A stretch of DNA of 62,286 bases from contig NZ_MWLM01000065.1 of NCBI RefSeq assembly GCF_002198665.1, positions 1 through 62,286 of the forward strand. Direction: 5' to 3'. Made by a program: the position numbers and the translations under genes. The stretch comes from Novosphingobium sp. B 225. GTDB taxonomy: Bacteria > Pseudomonadota > Alphaproteobacteria > Sphingomonadales > Sphingomonadaceae. Shown here in pieces: positions 42,228-50,340 of this stretch (the stretch's first letter is position 1; each line of letters opens with the position of its first letter). Below the pieces are notes generated by a model. It was not told where the DNA came from. It did not search any database and saw only the letters and a list, made by a program, of their open reading frames with translations.

Positions 42228-43400
42228 TCAGAACCGGTACTGGCGGCTCGCCAAATCGAACATGATCTCCTCGCTGCCGCCGCCGATCGCCATGACGCGG
42301 ACTTCGCGGTAGATCCGTTCGATCCGGCTGCCGCGCACGAAACTGGCCCCGCCCAGAATCTGGCAGGCCTCGCGCGCGCACACTTCCATGGTCTGGGTCG
42401 CCTGCACTTTCAGCAGCGCGAAATCGCCGGGAAAGGCCTTGTCGTTGAGCACGGCCCACGCGCTCTGATCGATCCAGGCCTGGGTGGCATTGATCCGGCG
42501 CAGCATGTCGGCCAGCTTGTGGCGGATCACCTGATTGCGGATCAGCGGCTGGCCGAAAGTCTCGCGGCTCCGCGCCCAATCGAGCGCATCTTCAAAGCAG
42601 ATCCGGGCAAACGCGGCGGCCTGCTGGCTCATCCCCAGCCGCTCGCCGTTGAAATTGCGCATGATTCCGGCGAAGCCCCCGTTCTCTGGGCCAATCAGGT
42701 TTTCGGCGGGGACTTCAACATTATCGAAATGGATCGTTGCGGTGTCGCTGGCGTGCCAGCCCATCTTGGCAAGCGGGGTGCGCGACACGCCGGGACTGTC
42801 CAGTTCAACCAGCAACAGTGAGATCCCGCCGATCCCGGGCCCGCCAGTGCGCACCGCCAGCGTGATGTAGTCGGCCCGCACGCCCGAAGTGATCAGCGTC
42901 TTGGCCCCGTTGACCACATAGCTTGCGCCCTTGCGCTCTGCTTTGGTCTTCAGATTGGCCACGTCCGACCCGCCGCCGGGTTCGGTAATGCCAAGGCAGA
43001 TCAGCTTTTCACCCGCCAGCACCGCCGGGGCAATCCGGCGCTTCATATGCTCGCTGCCCATCGCCAGGATCGGCGGCAGGCCGATCCCGTGGGTCATCAG
43101 CGAGGCACAGATCCCGCCCGCGCCGGGCCGGGCCAGTTCCTCGGTCTGGACGAGGCCGTGCAGCAGGTTGAACGCGCTGCCGGTGCCGCCGAATTCCTCC
43201 GGGTAGTTGAGCGCCAGCACCCCTGCCTCGGCCGCTTTGCGGTGCAGCTCGCGCGGCAATTCGCCCGCAGCTTCCCACGCATCGACATGCGGGGTGATTT
43301 CGCGCGCGACGAATTTGCGCACGGTATCGCAAACCGCCTCGTGGCTCTCGTCATAGAACGGCGAACGCGCGCGCCATTGGTCGAACAGAGGGGCGTCCAT
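42228..43400 (-). CDS. acyl-CoA dehydrogenase (IVD/citronellyl-CoA dehydrogenase-like)
   Basis: 390 residues with LGITEPGGGSDVANL and VVNGAKTLITSGV. The C-terminal catalytic segment reads RVMAIGGGSEEIM, so Glu is replaced by Gly, as in long-chain, isovaleryl and citronellyl-CoA dehydrogenases, where the base is a Glu in helix G; NFNGERLGM provides that Glu here. A branched-chain or terpenoid acyl-CoA substrate is therefore likely. Stands alone between repeat-filled gaps. Confidence 0.93.
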   Translation of the reverse strand: MDAPLFDQWRARSPFYDESHEAVCDTVRKFVAREITPHVDAWEAAGELPRELHRKAAEAGVLALNYPEEFGGTGSAFNLLHGLVQTEELARPGAGGICASLMTHGIGLPPILAMGSEHMKRRIAPAVLAGEKLICLGITEPGGGSDVANLKTKAERKGASYVVNGAKTLITSGVRADYITLAVRTGGPGIGGISLLLVELDSPGVSRTPLAKMGWHASDTATIHFDNVEVPAENLIGPENGGFAGIMRNFNGERLGMSQQAAAFARICFEDALDWARSRETFGQPLIRNQVIRHKLADMLRRINATQAWIDQSAWAVLNDKAFPGDFALLKVQATQTMEVCAREACQILGGASFVRGSRIERIYREVRVMAIGGGSEEIMFDLASRQYRF

Positions 43401-43450
43401 GGGCTAGCTTCCTTGTGCCTGCGACAGGGACCTCCCCGCCAGAATAAGCC

Positions 43451-43553
43451 GTCGCCCCGGACTTGATCCGGGGGCCAGCTTTTCTTCGACCAGGTTGCGG
43501 CTCGCTGCAAGCGCCGACAAGGCAGCTGGACCCCAGGTCAAGCCCGGGGTGAC
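43451..43553. repeat. two inverted copies of the CCCCGGA-TTGATC-CGGGG type repeat
   Basis: GTCGCCCCGGACTTGATCCG at 43451-43470 and its inverted relative at 43524-43553 (core GACCCCAGGTCAAGCCCGGG). The TGGACCCCGGATCAAGTCCG element is widespread between genes in Alphaproteobacteria. The two copies face each other and fill the gap between the ACAD start and the dcd stop. Confidence 0.8.
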
Positions 43554-43572
43554 GAAGCTGGTATGGAATCGA

Positions 43573-44127
43573 CTAAAGCCTGGGCAACGTCACTCCGCGC
43601 TGGCCCATGTATTTGCCCGCGCGGTCGCCATAGCTGACTTCGCAGGGTTCATTGCCTTGCAGGAACAGGAACTGGCACGCGCCTTCGTTGGCATAGATCT
43701 TGGCCGGAAGCGGGGTGGTGTTGGAAAATTCCAGCGTCACGTGGCCTTCCCATTCTGGTTCCAGCGGGGTGACGTTGACGATGATTCCGCAGCGGGCATA
43801 GGTGCTCTTGCCCAGGCAGATCACCAGCACATCGCGCGGGATCCGGAAATATTCGACCGTGCGGGCCAGCACAAAGCTGTTGGGCGGGATCACGCAGACG
43901 TCGCTCTTGATGTCGACGAAGCTCTTGTCGTCGAAGTTCTTGGGATCAACCACCGCCGAATGGACGTTGGTGAAGATCTTGAATTCGTCCGCCACCCGCG
44001 CATCATAGCCATAGCTGGAAAGGCCATAGGAGATGCAATCGCCCGCCTGCTGGCGTTCGACGAAGGGTTCGATCATCCCGGCGTGGCGGGCTTCGTTACG
44101 GATCCATTTGTCTGAGAGAATCGGCAT
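43573..44127 (-). CDS. dcd: dCTP deaminase
   Basis: 184-residue trimeric enzyme that deaminates dCTP to dUTP for thymidylate synthesis. Diagnostic motifs are [25 protein letters not shown] with the catalytic Glu, and the C-terminal [18 protein letters not shown]. The start at 44127 gives the family N-terminus [10 protein letters not shown]. No operon partner is evident; the sugar epimerase ends 39 bp upstream on the same strand. Confidence 0.97.
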   Translation of the reverse strand: MPILSDKWIRNEARHAGMIEPFVERQQAGDCISYGLSSYGYDARVADEFKIFTNVHSAVVDPKNFDDKSFVDIKSDVCVIPPNSFVLARTVEYFRIPRDVLVICLGKSTYARCGIIVNVTPLEPEWEGHVTLEFSNTTPLPAKIYANEGACQFLFLQGNEPCEVSYGDRAGKYMGQRGVTLPRL

Positions 44128-44165
44128 GGGGGTGTGATTGCCCATGCCGCTCTGCGCTTCAAGGG

Positions 44166-45164
44166 TCAGACCCCGTGGTATTCCTTGTACCACCGCACAA
44201 AGTTGGGGACACCCACTTCGATCGAGGTGGTGGGGGCATAGCCAAGGTCGTTCTGGATTGCGGTAATGTCGGCATAGGTGGCCGGAACGTCGCCGGGCTG
44301 CATCGGCTGGAAATCGATTTCCGCCTTGCGCCCGCATTCCTGTTCCAGCAGGCCGACCACTTTCATCAAGTGCTCGCTCTTGTTGTTGCCGATGTTGTAG
44401 AGCCGGTGCGGCTTCAATGAGCCCCCGGCCTTTTCCAGCCCGTCGTCGGGCGGGGGATTGTCGAGGCAGGCGATCACGCCGCTGACGATATCGTCGACAT
44501 AGGTGAAGTCGCGGTACATCTCGCCCTGGTTGAACACCGGGATCGGTTTGCCCGCCAGAATCGCCTTGGTGAAAATCCACATCATCATGTCGGGCCGCCC
44601 CCACGGGCCATAGACCGTGAAAAAGCGCAGGCCGGTCAGCGGCAGGCGATAGAGATGGGCATAGGTCTCGCTCATCAGCTCATCCGCCTTCTTGGTTGCG
44701 GCATAGAGCGAAACCGGGTGATCACAGCGATCCTCGACCGCGAACGGCAGCTTGGTGTTGCCGCCATAGACCGAGCTTGAGCTGGCATAGACCATGTGCT
44801 CCACCCCCCGGTGGCGCGACAGTTCCAGCAGGTTGACGTGGCCGACCAGGTTGGACTGGACATAGGCGTGCGGGTTTTCGATCGAATACCGCACCCCGGC
44901 CTGCGCGCCCAGATGGACCACGCGATCGATCTGGATTCCGTCCAGCGCCTTGGTCAGCGCTGCATTGTCGGCGAAATCGACCTCGTGAAAGGAAAAGCGG
45001 TTGCCGCCCGCTGCGACCAGCCCGGCCACCCGGTCGCGCTTCAGGCTGACCTGGTAATAATCGTTGACGTTGTCGATCCCGACCACTTCATCCCCGCGCG
45101 CCAGCAGGCGCTGCGACAGGGTGTAACCAATGAATCCGGCAACGCCGGTAACCAGAACGCGCAT
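44166..45164 (-). CDS. NAD-dependent epimerase, UDP-glucuronate 4-epimerase-like
   Basis: 332-residue extended SDR. NAD loop [33 protein letters not shown], catalytic Tyr-x3-Lys in SLYAATKK, and [12 protein letters not shown]. The sequence DNVNDYYxxxLK is characteristic of UDP-GlcA 4-epimerases of capsule and exopolysaccharide loci, giving UDP-galacturonate. Divergent from wecB, with 80 bp between. Confidence 0.93.
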   Translation of the reverse strand: MRVLVTGVAGFIGYTLSQRLLARGDEVVGIDNVNDYYQVSLKRDRVAGLVAAGGNRFSFHEVDFADNAALTKALDGIQIDRVVHLGAQAGVRYSIENPHAYVQSNLVGHVNLLELSRHRGVEHMVYASSSSVYGGNTKLPFAVEDRCDHPVSLYAATKKADELMSETYAHLYRLPLTGLRFFTVYGPWGRPDMMMWIFTKAILAGKPIPVFNQGEMYRDFTYVDDIVSGVIACLDNPPPDDGLEKAGGSLKPHRLYNIGNNKSEHLMKVVGLLEQECGRKAEIDFQPMQPGDVPATYADITAIQNDLGYAPTTSIEVGVPNFVRWYKEYHGV

Positions 45165-45244
45165 GCAATCTCCTGTAACCCGTAGCGGGCGATATACCGG
45201 CGGCCTTATTTCATGGTTAACCCATGGCTGGTAGGGGCAACTGC

Positions 45245-46393
45245 ATGACAGAGCCGCAAAAGATCATGCCGCAAAAGATCATGGTCGTGTTCGGGACCCG
45301 CCCCGAAGCGATCAAGCTGTTCCCCGTGGTCGCCGCCTTGCAGGCCGATCCGCGCTTTACCCCCGTGGTCTGCGTGTCCGCACAACACCGCCAGATGCTC
45401 GATCAGGTGCTGGAGATCGCCGGGATCGTGCCCGACCACGATCTGGACCTGATGAAGCCTGACCAGACGCTTGACGGTCTGACTGCCGCGCTGTTGACCG
45501 AACTGGGCAAAGTGATGGACCAGGTCCAGCCCGCCCGGGTGATGGTGCAGGGCGATACGGCCACCGCGATGGCCGGGGCGCTCGCCGCCTATTACCGCAA
45601 GATTCCGGTCGATCATGTCGAGGCCGGGCTGCGCAGCGGCAACATCTATCACCCCTGGCCCGAAGAGGTGAACCGCAAGATCATCGGCTCGATCGCCAGC
45701 CTGCACTTCGCCCCGACCGAGGTGAGCGAGGCGGCCTTGCTGCGCGAAAACGTGCCCGCCGACCGCGTGCTGGTGACCGGCAATACGGTGATCGACGCAC
45801 TGCATTGGGTCACGGCGCGGATCGCGGCCGATCCCTCTCTGGCGGGCGGGCTGGCCGAACTGGAGGCGCGCTTTGCCGGCAAACGGATCATCGGCGTGAC
45901 CACCCACCGCCGCGAAAACTTTGGCGGCGGGATGGAGGCGATCGCCGAAGCGATCCGCCAGATTGCGGCTCGCCCGGATGTGGCGGTGATCTTCCCGGTC
46001 CACCTCAACCCCAATGTCCGCGCGGTGATGAACAGCGCGCTGGCCGGGCTGGACAACGTCGCGATGATCGAACCGCTCGATTACCCGCACTTCGCCCGTC
46101 TCCTTTCGATTGCGGACATCATGCTGACCGACAGCGGCGGGGTGCAGGAAGAAGCGCCTGCGCTGGGCAAGCCGGTGCTGGTGATGCGCGAAACCACCGA
46201 ACGCCCCGAAGGCGTCACCGCTGGAACCGCCCGGCTGGTCGGCACCGAAACCGCTACTATCGTTACCGAAATCTTCACCTTGCTCGACGATAAGGCCGCC
46301 TACGAAAGCATGGCGCGCGCGCACAATCCGTTTGGGGACGGACAGACCGCGCGCCGTATCGTGGAGCGACTTGGGAATGAAATCGGACGTTAA
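45245..46393 (+). CDS. wecB: UDP-N-acetylglucosamine 2-epimerase (non-hydrolysing)
   Basis: Interconverts UDP-GlcNAc and UDP-ManNAc for surface polysaccharide. Signature motifs GTRPEAIKLFPVV, GDTATAMAGALAA, HVEAGLRSGN, and TDSGGVQEEAPALGKPVLVM with TERPEG. About 382 residues. The N-terminus has a tandem duplication of PQKIM (15 bp, CCGCAAAAGATCATG twice), so the ATG may be at 45245 or at one of the two internal ATGs; AGGGG favours 45245. Overlaps wecC by 17 nt. Confidence 0.95.
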   Translation: MTEPQKIMPQKIMVVFGTRPEAIKLFPVVAALQADPRFTPVVCVSAQHRQMLDQVLEIAGIVPDHDLDLMKPDQTLDGLTAALLTELGKVMDQVQPARVMVQGDTATAMAGALAAYYRKIPVDHVEAGLRSGNIYHPWPEEVNRKIIGSIASLHFAPTEVSEAALLRENVPADRVLVTGNTVIDALHWVTARIAADPSLAGGLAELEARFAGKRIIGVTTHRRENFGGGMEAIAEAIRQIAARPDVAVIFPVHLNPNVRAVMNSALAGLDNVAMIEPLDYPHFARLLSIADIMLTDSGGVQEEAPALGKPVLVMRETTERPEGVTAGTARLVGTETATIVTEIFTLLDDKAAYESMARAHNPFGDGQTARRIVERLGNEIGR

Positions 46394-47678
46394 GCCCTCG
46401 GTTTGTGTTGTTGGTCTGGGTTATATCGGCCTGCCCACTGCGGCGATTGTCGCGCGGTCGGGCTGCCAGGTCCACGGGGTGGACGTCTCGGCCCACGTGG
46501 TCGATACGATCAATCGCGGCGAAATCCATATCGAGGAAGTCGATCTGGACGGGCTGGTCCACGGCGTTGTTTCGCGCGGGTTGCTGAAAGCCTCGACCGA
46601 GGTTGCCCCCTCTGACGTGTTCGTGATCGCGGTACCGACCCCGTTCGACAAGGACCACGCTCCCGACATTTCCTATGTCCTCGCCGCCGGGGAAGCCGTG
46701 GCCAAGGTGCTGAAAAGCGGCGATACGGTGATCCTTGAATCGACTTCGCCCGTTGGCACGACCGAACAGCTGCGCGATCTGATCGCGGCGCGCCGTCCGG
46801 ACCTCAAATGCCCCGGCCTGACCAGCGAGACCCCGGATCTCTCGATCGCCTATTGCCCCGAACGTGTGCTTCCGGGGAAAATCCTGGAAGAGCTGACCAA
46901 CAATGATCGCTCGATCGGCGGGATCACGCCGCGCTGTGCGCGCAAGGCGCTGACCTTCTACAAGCTGTTCGTGCGCGGCGAATGCGTGGTAACCGACAGC
47001 CGCAGCGCCGAAATGACCAAGCTGGTCGAAAATGCCTACCGCGACGTCAACATCGCTTTCGCCAACGAACTCAGCATCGTCTCCGACCAGATGGGGCTTG
47101 ATGTGTGGGAAGTGATCCGGCTGGCCAACCGCCATCCGCGCGTCAACATCCTCACCCCGGGGCCGGGCGTGGGCGGGCATTGCATCGCGGTCGACCCGTG
47201 GTTCATCGTCCACGGCGCGCCCGAACACACCCCGCTGATCCGCACCGCCCGCGGCGTCAACGACGGCAAGATCCACCACGTCATCGCCCATGCCGAGGCC
47301 CTGATCGAGGCCAACCCGGGGGCGCAGATCGCCTGCCTTGGCCTGGCCTTCAAGGCCAACATCGATGATTTCCGCGAAAGCCCGGCCCGGCTGGTCGCGG
47401 TGACTCTCGCGCGCAAGTATGGCGCCCGGGTCAAGGTGGTCGAACCCTATGCCAGCGAGTTGCCCAAGGAATTCGCCGGGACTGATGCAGGTCTGATCGA
47501 CATCGACACCGCGCTGGAACAGGCGCAAGTGCTGATCGTGCTGGTCGATCATGACCAGTTCAAGGCCGTCCCGCTCGCCGAACGCGCGCGCCACGTGGTC
47601 TATGACACGCGCGGCATCTGGCTCGATCAGCCCAAGCCGTCGGGCCAGGCCGCACCGGGGCTCAAGCTCGCCAGCTGA
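46377..47678 (+). CDS. wecC: UDP-N-acetyl-D-mannosaminuronate dehydrogenase
   Basis: Four-electron oxidation of UDP-ManNAc to UDP-ManNAcA with NAD. VGLGYIGLPTA for NAD, ESTSPVGTTE, YCPERVLPG, and the catalytic Cys in GVGGHCIAVDPWF, then LAFKANIDDFRESP. 433 residues. The overlapping wecB gives the substrate, so together they make UDP-ManNAcA for capsule, O-antigen or ECA-like glycan. The glycosyltransferases are not in view. Confidence 0.95.
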   Translation: MKSDVKPSVCVVGLGYIGLPTAAIVARSGCQVHGVDVSAHVVDTINRGEIHIEEVDLDGLVHGVVSRGLLKASTEVAPSDVFVIAVPTPFDKDHAPDISYVLAAGEAVAKVLKSGDTVILESTSPVGTTEQLRDLIAARRPDLKCPGLTSETPDLSIAYCPERVLPGKILEELTNNDRSIGGITPRCARKALTFYKLFVRGECVVTDSRSAEMTKLVENAYRDVNIAFANELSIVSDQMGLDVWEVIRLANRHPRVNILTPGPGVGGHCIAVDPWFIVHGAPEHTPLIRTARGVNDGKIHHVIAHAEALIEANPGAQIACLGLAFKANIDDFRESPARLVAVTLARKYGARVKVVEPYASELPKEFAGTDAGLIDIDTALEQAQVLIVLVDHDQFKAVPLAERARHVVYDTRGIWLDQPKPSGQAAPGLKLAS

Positions 47679-47689
47679 GGAGCGCGGCG

Positions 47690-48079
47690 GTGGAGAGCTT
47701 CGTTCTCTATGCCGCGATGGCGCTGGTGCTGCTGACGCTGGCCCTGTTGCTGCGCAGTGATCTGCCGCGCTGGCTGGGGATGGAGCGCCGGGTCGATGCC
47801 GAAGTGATCGGCCACCACTCCTCGGTCCATGACAACACCCGCTCTTACGCCCCGGTCTATCGCTTCGGGGCCGAGGGGCGGACCCATGAGGTGACCGATC
47901 AGGTCTACAGCGGGCGGGAGTATCCGCCAGTGGGCACCCGCGTCACCCTGTCCTACCCCCATGGCCGCCCCGACCTTGCGCGGGTGCCCCGCCCGTGGCT
48001 GTGGCTGGGGGTCTATGCCGTGCTGCTTTACGGGCTTGCCGTATTGATCGGCAAGGCGACCGGGTGGCTGCAGGGCTGA
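47690..48079 (+). CDS. DUF3592-like membrane protein
   Basis: 129 residues. A transmembrane helix at each end (LYAAMALVLLTLALLL and LWLGVYAVLLYGLAVLIG) flanks a soluble beta segment (VDAEVIGHHSSV...YAPVYRFGAEGRTHEV...GTRVTLSYPHGRPD), the DUF3592 layout. GTG start. Function unknown; 11 bp after wecC, so possibly co-transcribed. Confidence 0.82.
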   Translation: MESFVLYAAMALVLLTLALLLRSDLPRWLGMERRVDAEVIGHHSSVHDNTRSYAPVYRFGAEGRTHEVTDQVYSGREYPPVGTRVTLSYPHGRPDLARVPRPWLWLGVYAVLLYGLAVLIGKATGWLQG

Positions 48080-48151
48080 GACGACCTTGCCAGCGCCGCC
48101 GGTTCCGGGCAGTCTCTGCCTGGGCGCGCGCCCTGGAGGGACCTTTTTGCC

Positions 48152-48463
48152 ATGGCCACCATCATCCTCAAATACCGCCTCAAGCACGGCGTCTCGCGTG
48201 ACGAGTTCGAGACCTGGGTCAAGACCACCGACCACCCGGTAATGCGCGGGCTGAGCAGCGTTGCCGCCTTCGATACCTACCGCGTCACCGGCCTGCTGAT
48301 GGGCGAAGGCGCGCCGTCGGTGGAATATGTCGAACTGTTCGACATTGCCGATCTGGCGGCCTTCACCGGCACCGACATGCCCGGCGATACGGTGCAGGGG
48401 ATCATGGGCCAGTTCATGGGCTTTGCCGATGCGCCGGAATTCCTGCTCGCCGACAAGCTGTAA
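48152..48463 (+). CDS. REDY-like (HapK-type) small protein
   Basis: 103 residues, dimeric alpha-beta-barrel type. MATIILKYRLKHGVSRDEFETWV and the late VEYVELFDIADLAAF fit proteins annotated REDY-like HapK, which are named from prodigiosin clusters but are widely distributed without them. No pigment genes are nearby, so a role in prodigiosin is not supported. Confidence 0.8.
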   Translation: MATIILKYRLKHGVSRDEFETWVKTTDHPVMRGLSSVAAFDTYRVTGLLMGEGAPSVEYVELFDIADLAAFTGTDMPGDTVQGIMGQFMGFADAPEFLLADKL

Positions 48464-48485
48464 CCACCAAAGGAGCGACCCGCCG

Positions 48486-48824
48486 ATGACTGCACTGCGC
48501 CTGTACCTGATCCTGGCCTGGACGGCCCTGATCGCCTTCACCGCCTTTGTCATCGGCCGTGACGGGCTGAACCTGCTGCCAGTGTTCTTCGGCGATATCG
48601 CCGCTGGGCACTGGCCGGGGCAGTTCAATGCCGATTTCCTGTCCTTCCTGGCACTGTCGGCGCTGTGGACCGGCTGGCGCAACGGCTGGACTGTGCTCGG
48701 CTGGCTCCTCGCCGTGGCCGCCTTCTTCCTCGGCGGAGGGTTCCTGATGGCCTACCTGCTGATCCTGCTCCACCGCGAAAATGGCGACATGCGGCGCGTC
48801 CTGCTGGGCGTCCGCGCCGCGTAA
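48486..48824 (+). CDS. small membrane protein, unknown function
   Basis: 112 residues with three hydrophobic spans (LYLILAWTALIAFTAFVIG, FLSFLALSALWTGW, WLLAVAAFFLGGGFLMAYLLILL). AAAGGAG 8 bp before the ATG. Probably co-transcribed with the HapK-like gene (22 bp). No family recognised with certainty. Confidence 0.78.
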   Translation: MTALRLYLILAWTALIAFTAFVIGRDGLNLLPVFFGDIAAGHWPGQFNADFLSFLALSALWTGWRNGWTVLGWLLAVAAFFLGGGFLMAYLLILLHRENGDMRRVLLGVRAA

Positions 48825-49157
48825 CCGACCAGACTAGACCGACCTGCGCGCCGTGCGGGAGGGTAGCGGCGGGCGGCGTTAGTTGATGAAACACATCCGC
48901 GGCGCGTTTGGCGCGCAAAACGTTTTCAGACGACCCGGCGCGGGCCCAACAGGGGAGGGGGTGCCGACGATGTCAAAGAGAACCTGCCCCGACGGACTGG
49001 CCGGGGGCGGTTATGGCACAGTTGGGGGTTGTAGGAAAGTTTGGGTTTGGGGTGGTTTGTGCGGCCGGGCGAGTTAGGGGCGCAGCTATCGGGATTTAGG
49101 CAAGTATGAGCACTTCACCGAGAGCAGTATTCGCCACCGCAAGCTAAAATCGCTTGT
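48825..49157. other. 333-bp gap; GC-to-AT transition next to the toxin/immunity unit
   Basis: GC-rich up to about 49100, then abruptly AT-rich. A short GCGCG-TTTGG-CGCGC hairpin followed by AAAACGTTTT lies near 48900-48930 and may terminate transcription from the left. No gene is supported; short frames here lack start signals and domains. Confidence 0.5.
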
Positions 49158-49655
49158 TTACTTGCATGAAAGTTTATTTAGTTTAGAAATCTTTTTAACT
49201 AAAATTATTCCGTCAAATGAATTTCCAATTGCATAATTTGGAGAATTGAATTTTCGATTATAAAAAGTCCCAATAATAACGGCATCATAAGTGCAATAGC
49301 TATTCTCTAAAATATCCCTATATTCCCTTGAATGCTTAACATTATTTGACATTGCTGCAATTTTATACTTTTGATATGTTTGGCATCTGTCGTTATTTTT
49401 TTTAGTTTTTGGCTCGGTGGGGTAATTTCCGTCGGTCAATTCTAAGACAAAGTTCTTTGTATTGGCAATGGATATACATGAATTTAATGCAATATCATTT
49501 TTATCATAAATTGACGGATTTTTTTCAATTTCTTGAAATGTAGTTTCAATATAATTCGAATCTAGGTGGTTTGGCAATGATATGAGTGCATTTGTACCGC
49601 ATGACATAACTGATGCATACGCAATTATAACGCAAAGTATAGCGCTAAATTTCAT
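49158..49655 (-). CDS. AT-rich lipoprotein, candidate immunity protein for the RHS toxin
   Basis: 165 residues. MKFSAILCVIIAYASVMSC forms a signal peptide with a lipobox-like VMSC (Cys19), so a periplasmic or membrane-anchored lipoprotein is likely. The mature part has five further Cys and many Asn/Lys/Tyr, and resembles no family I know. It begins 17 nt after the RHS stop on the same strand and has very low GC against a GC-rich chromosome. Position, size and base composition fit the immunity partner of a polymorphic toxin; a periplasmic location would imply the toxin acts there. Function is inferred from context. Confidence 0.7.
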   Translation of the reverse strand: MKFSAILCVIIAYASVMSCGTNALISLPNHLDSNYIETTFQEIEKNPSIYDKNDIALNSCISIANTKNFVLELTDGNYPTEPKTKKNNDRCQTYQKYKIAAMSNNVKHSREYRDILENSYCTYDAVIIGTFYNRKFNSPNYAIGNSFDGIILVKKISKLNKLSCK

Positions 49656-49672
49656 AAATGCACCCAATCACA

Positions 49673-50340
49673 TTATGGATGAGGAAAAAATCCTCGATAA
49701 CCATCATCAGTTGAAACTTTCCATTTCGGTTTTTTACTTGGATTACTCGCGTTTTGATTGATGTACGACATCGTATCAAAACTTCCGTCAATCCCACCAA
49801 GAACAAATGAGATTGGCTGCATTCCATGTTTTACACGGTATTCATTTATTTGCTTGAAAGCCGCTTCGTCTGAGGGGCTTCCTTTGGAAAAGTTTATATC
49901 ATCGGCGCTATTTCCTTGTGGATGAATATGCCAATAGCTCTTGATTCGCGTGTGATCGATATCTGGTGAAGGGACATAAGGCTGTTTGTCTTCAGCAACA
50001 TCGTAGCCAATTAACTTTTTACCGACAAGCTCATAACGATCTTTACCATTTAGCCCCACCGACCCGACGTTCATGGTGTATACGAATTTTCCGCTACCTG
50101 GGGTAGTTTCATTGATTACCCCAGCTCGTTCGCGGTTATCGCCAAACGCGTTTTTATGAGCAAATCCAAAAGCTACAGCATTAAGTTGCGCATCCCGCAA
50201 ATTAGCAAACTCATAGTCCTCTGTTTGAAGTGTGATTCTTACAGTTGAGGTTGTAACTACTCCACTAGGAGTCGTAGTTTTTATTGTTAGGTCGACCGCT
50301 TGCCCACGCAGTTGTACGCGCATTCTCTGATCAATATCAC
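49673..50340 (-). other. C-terminal candidate toxin domain (JAB/DUF4329-like)
   Basis: The last 220 or so residues are AT-richer than the rest of the gene. The segment runs ERAGVINET...GKFVYTMNVG, then SYWHIHPQGN, FSKGSPSDEAAF and FVLGGIDGSFDTMSY. The order E...HxH...SxxD is the zinc signature of JAB/MPN-type metallopeptidases and of DUF4329 domains found at RHS C-termini. Peptidase activity is inferred from these residues. Confidence 0.6.

Noticed and set aside
48152..48463. Prodigiosin (red pigment) cluster suggested by the HapK-like protein
   Set aside because: No other pigment genes are present; the HapK label is a family name only.
48883..49077. Possible small gene in the gap before the immunity gene
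   Set aside because: Low-complexity Gly/Val/Trp sequence, no ribosome site, no family.
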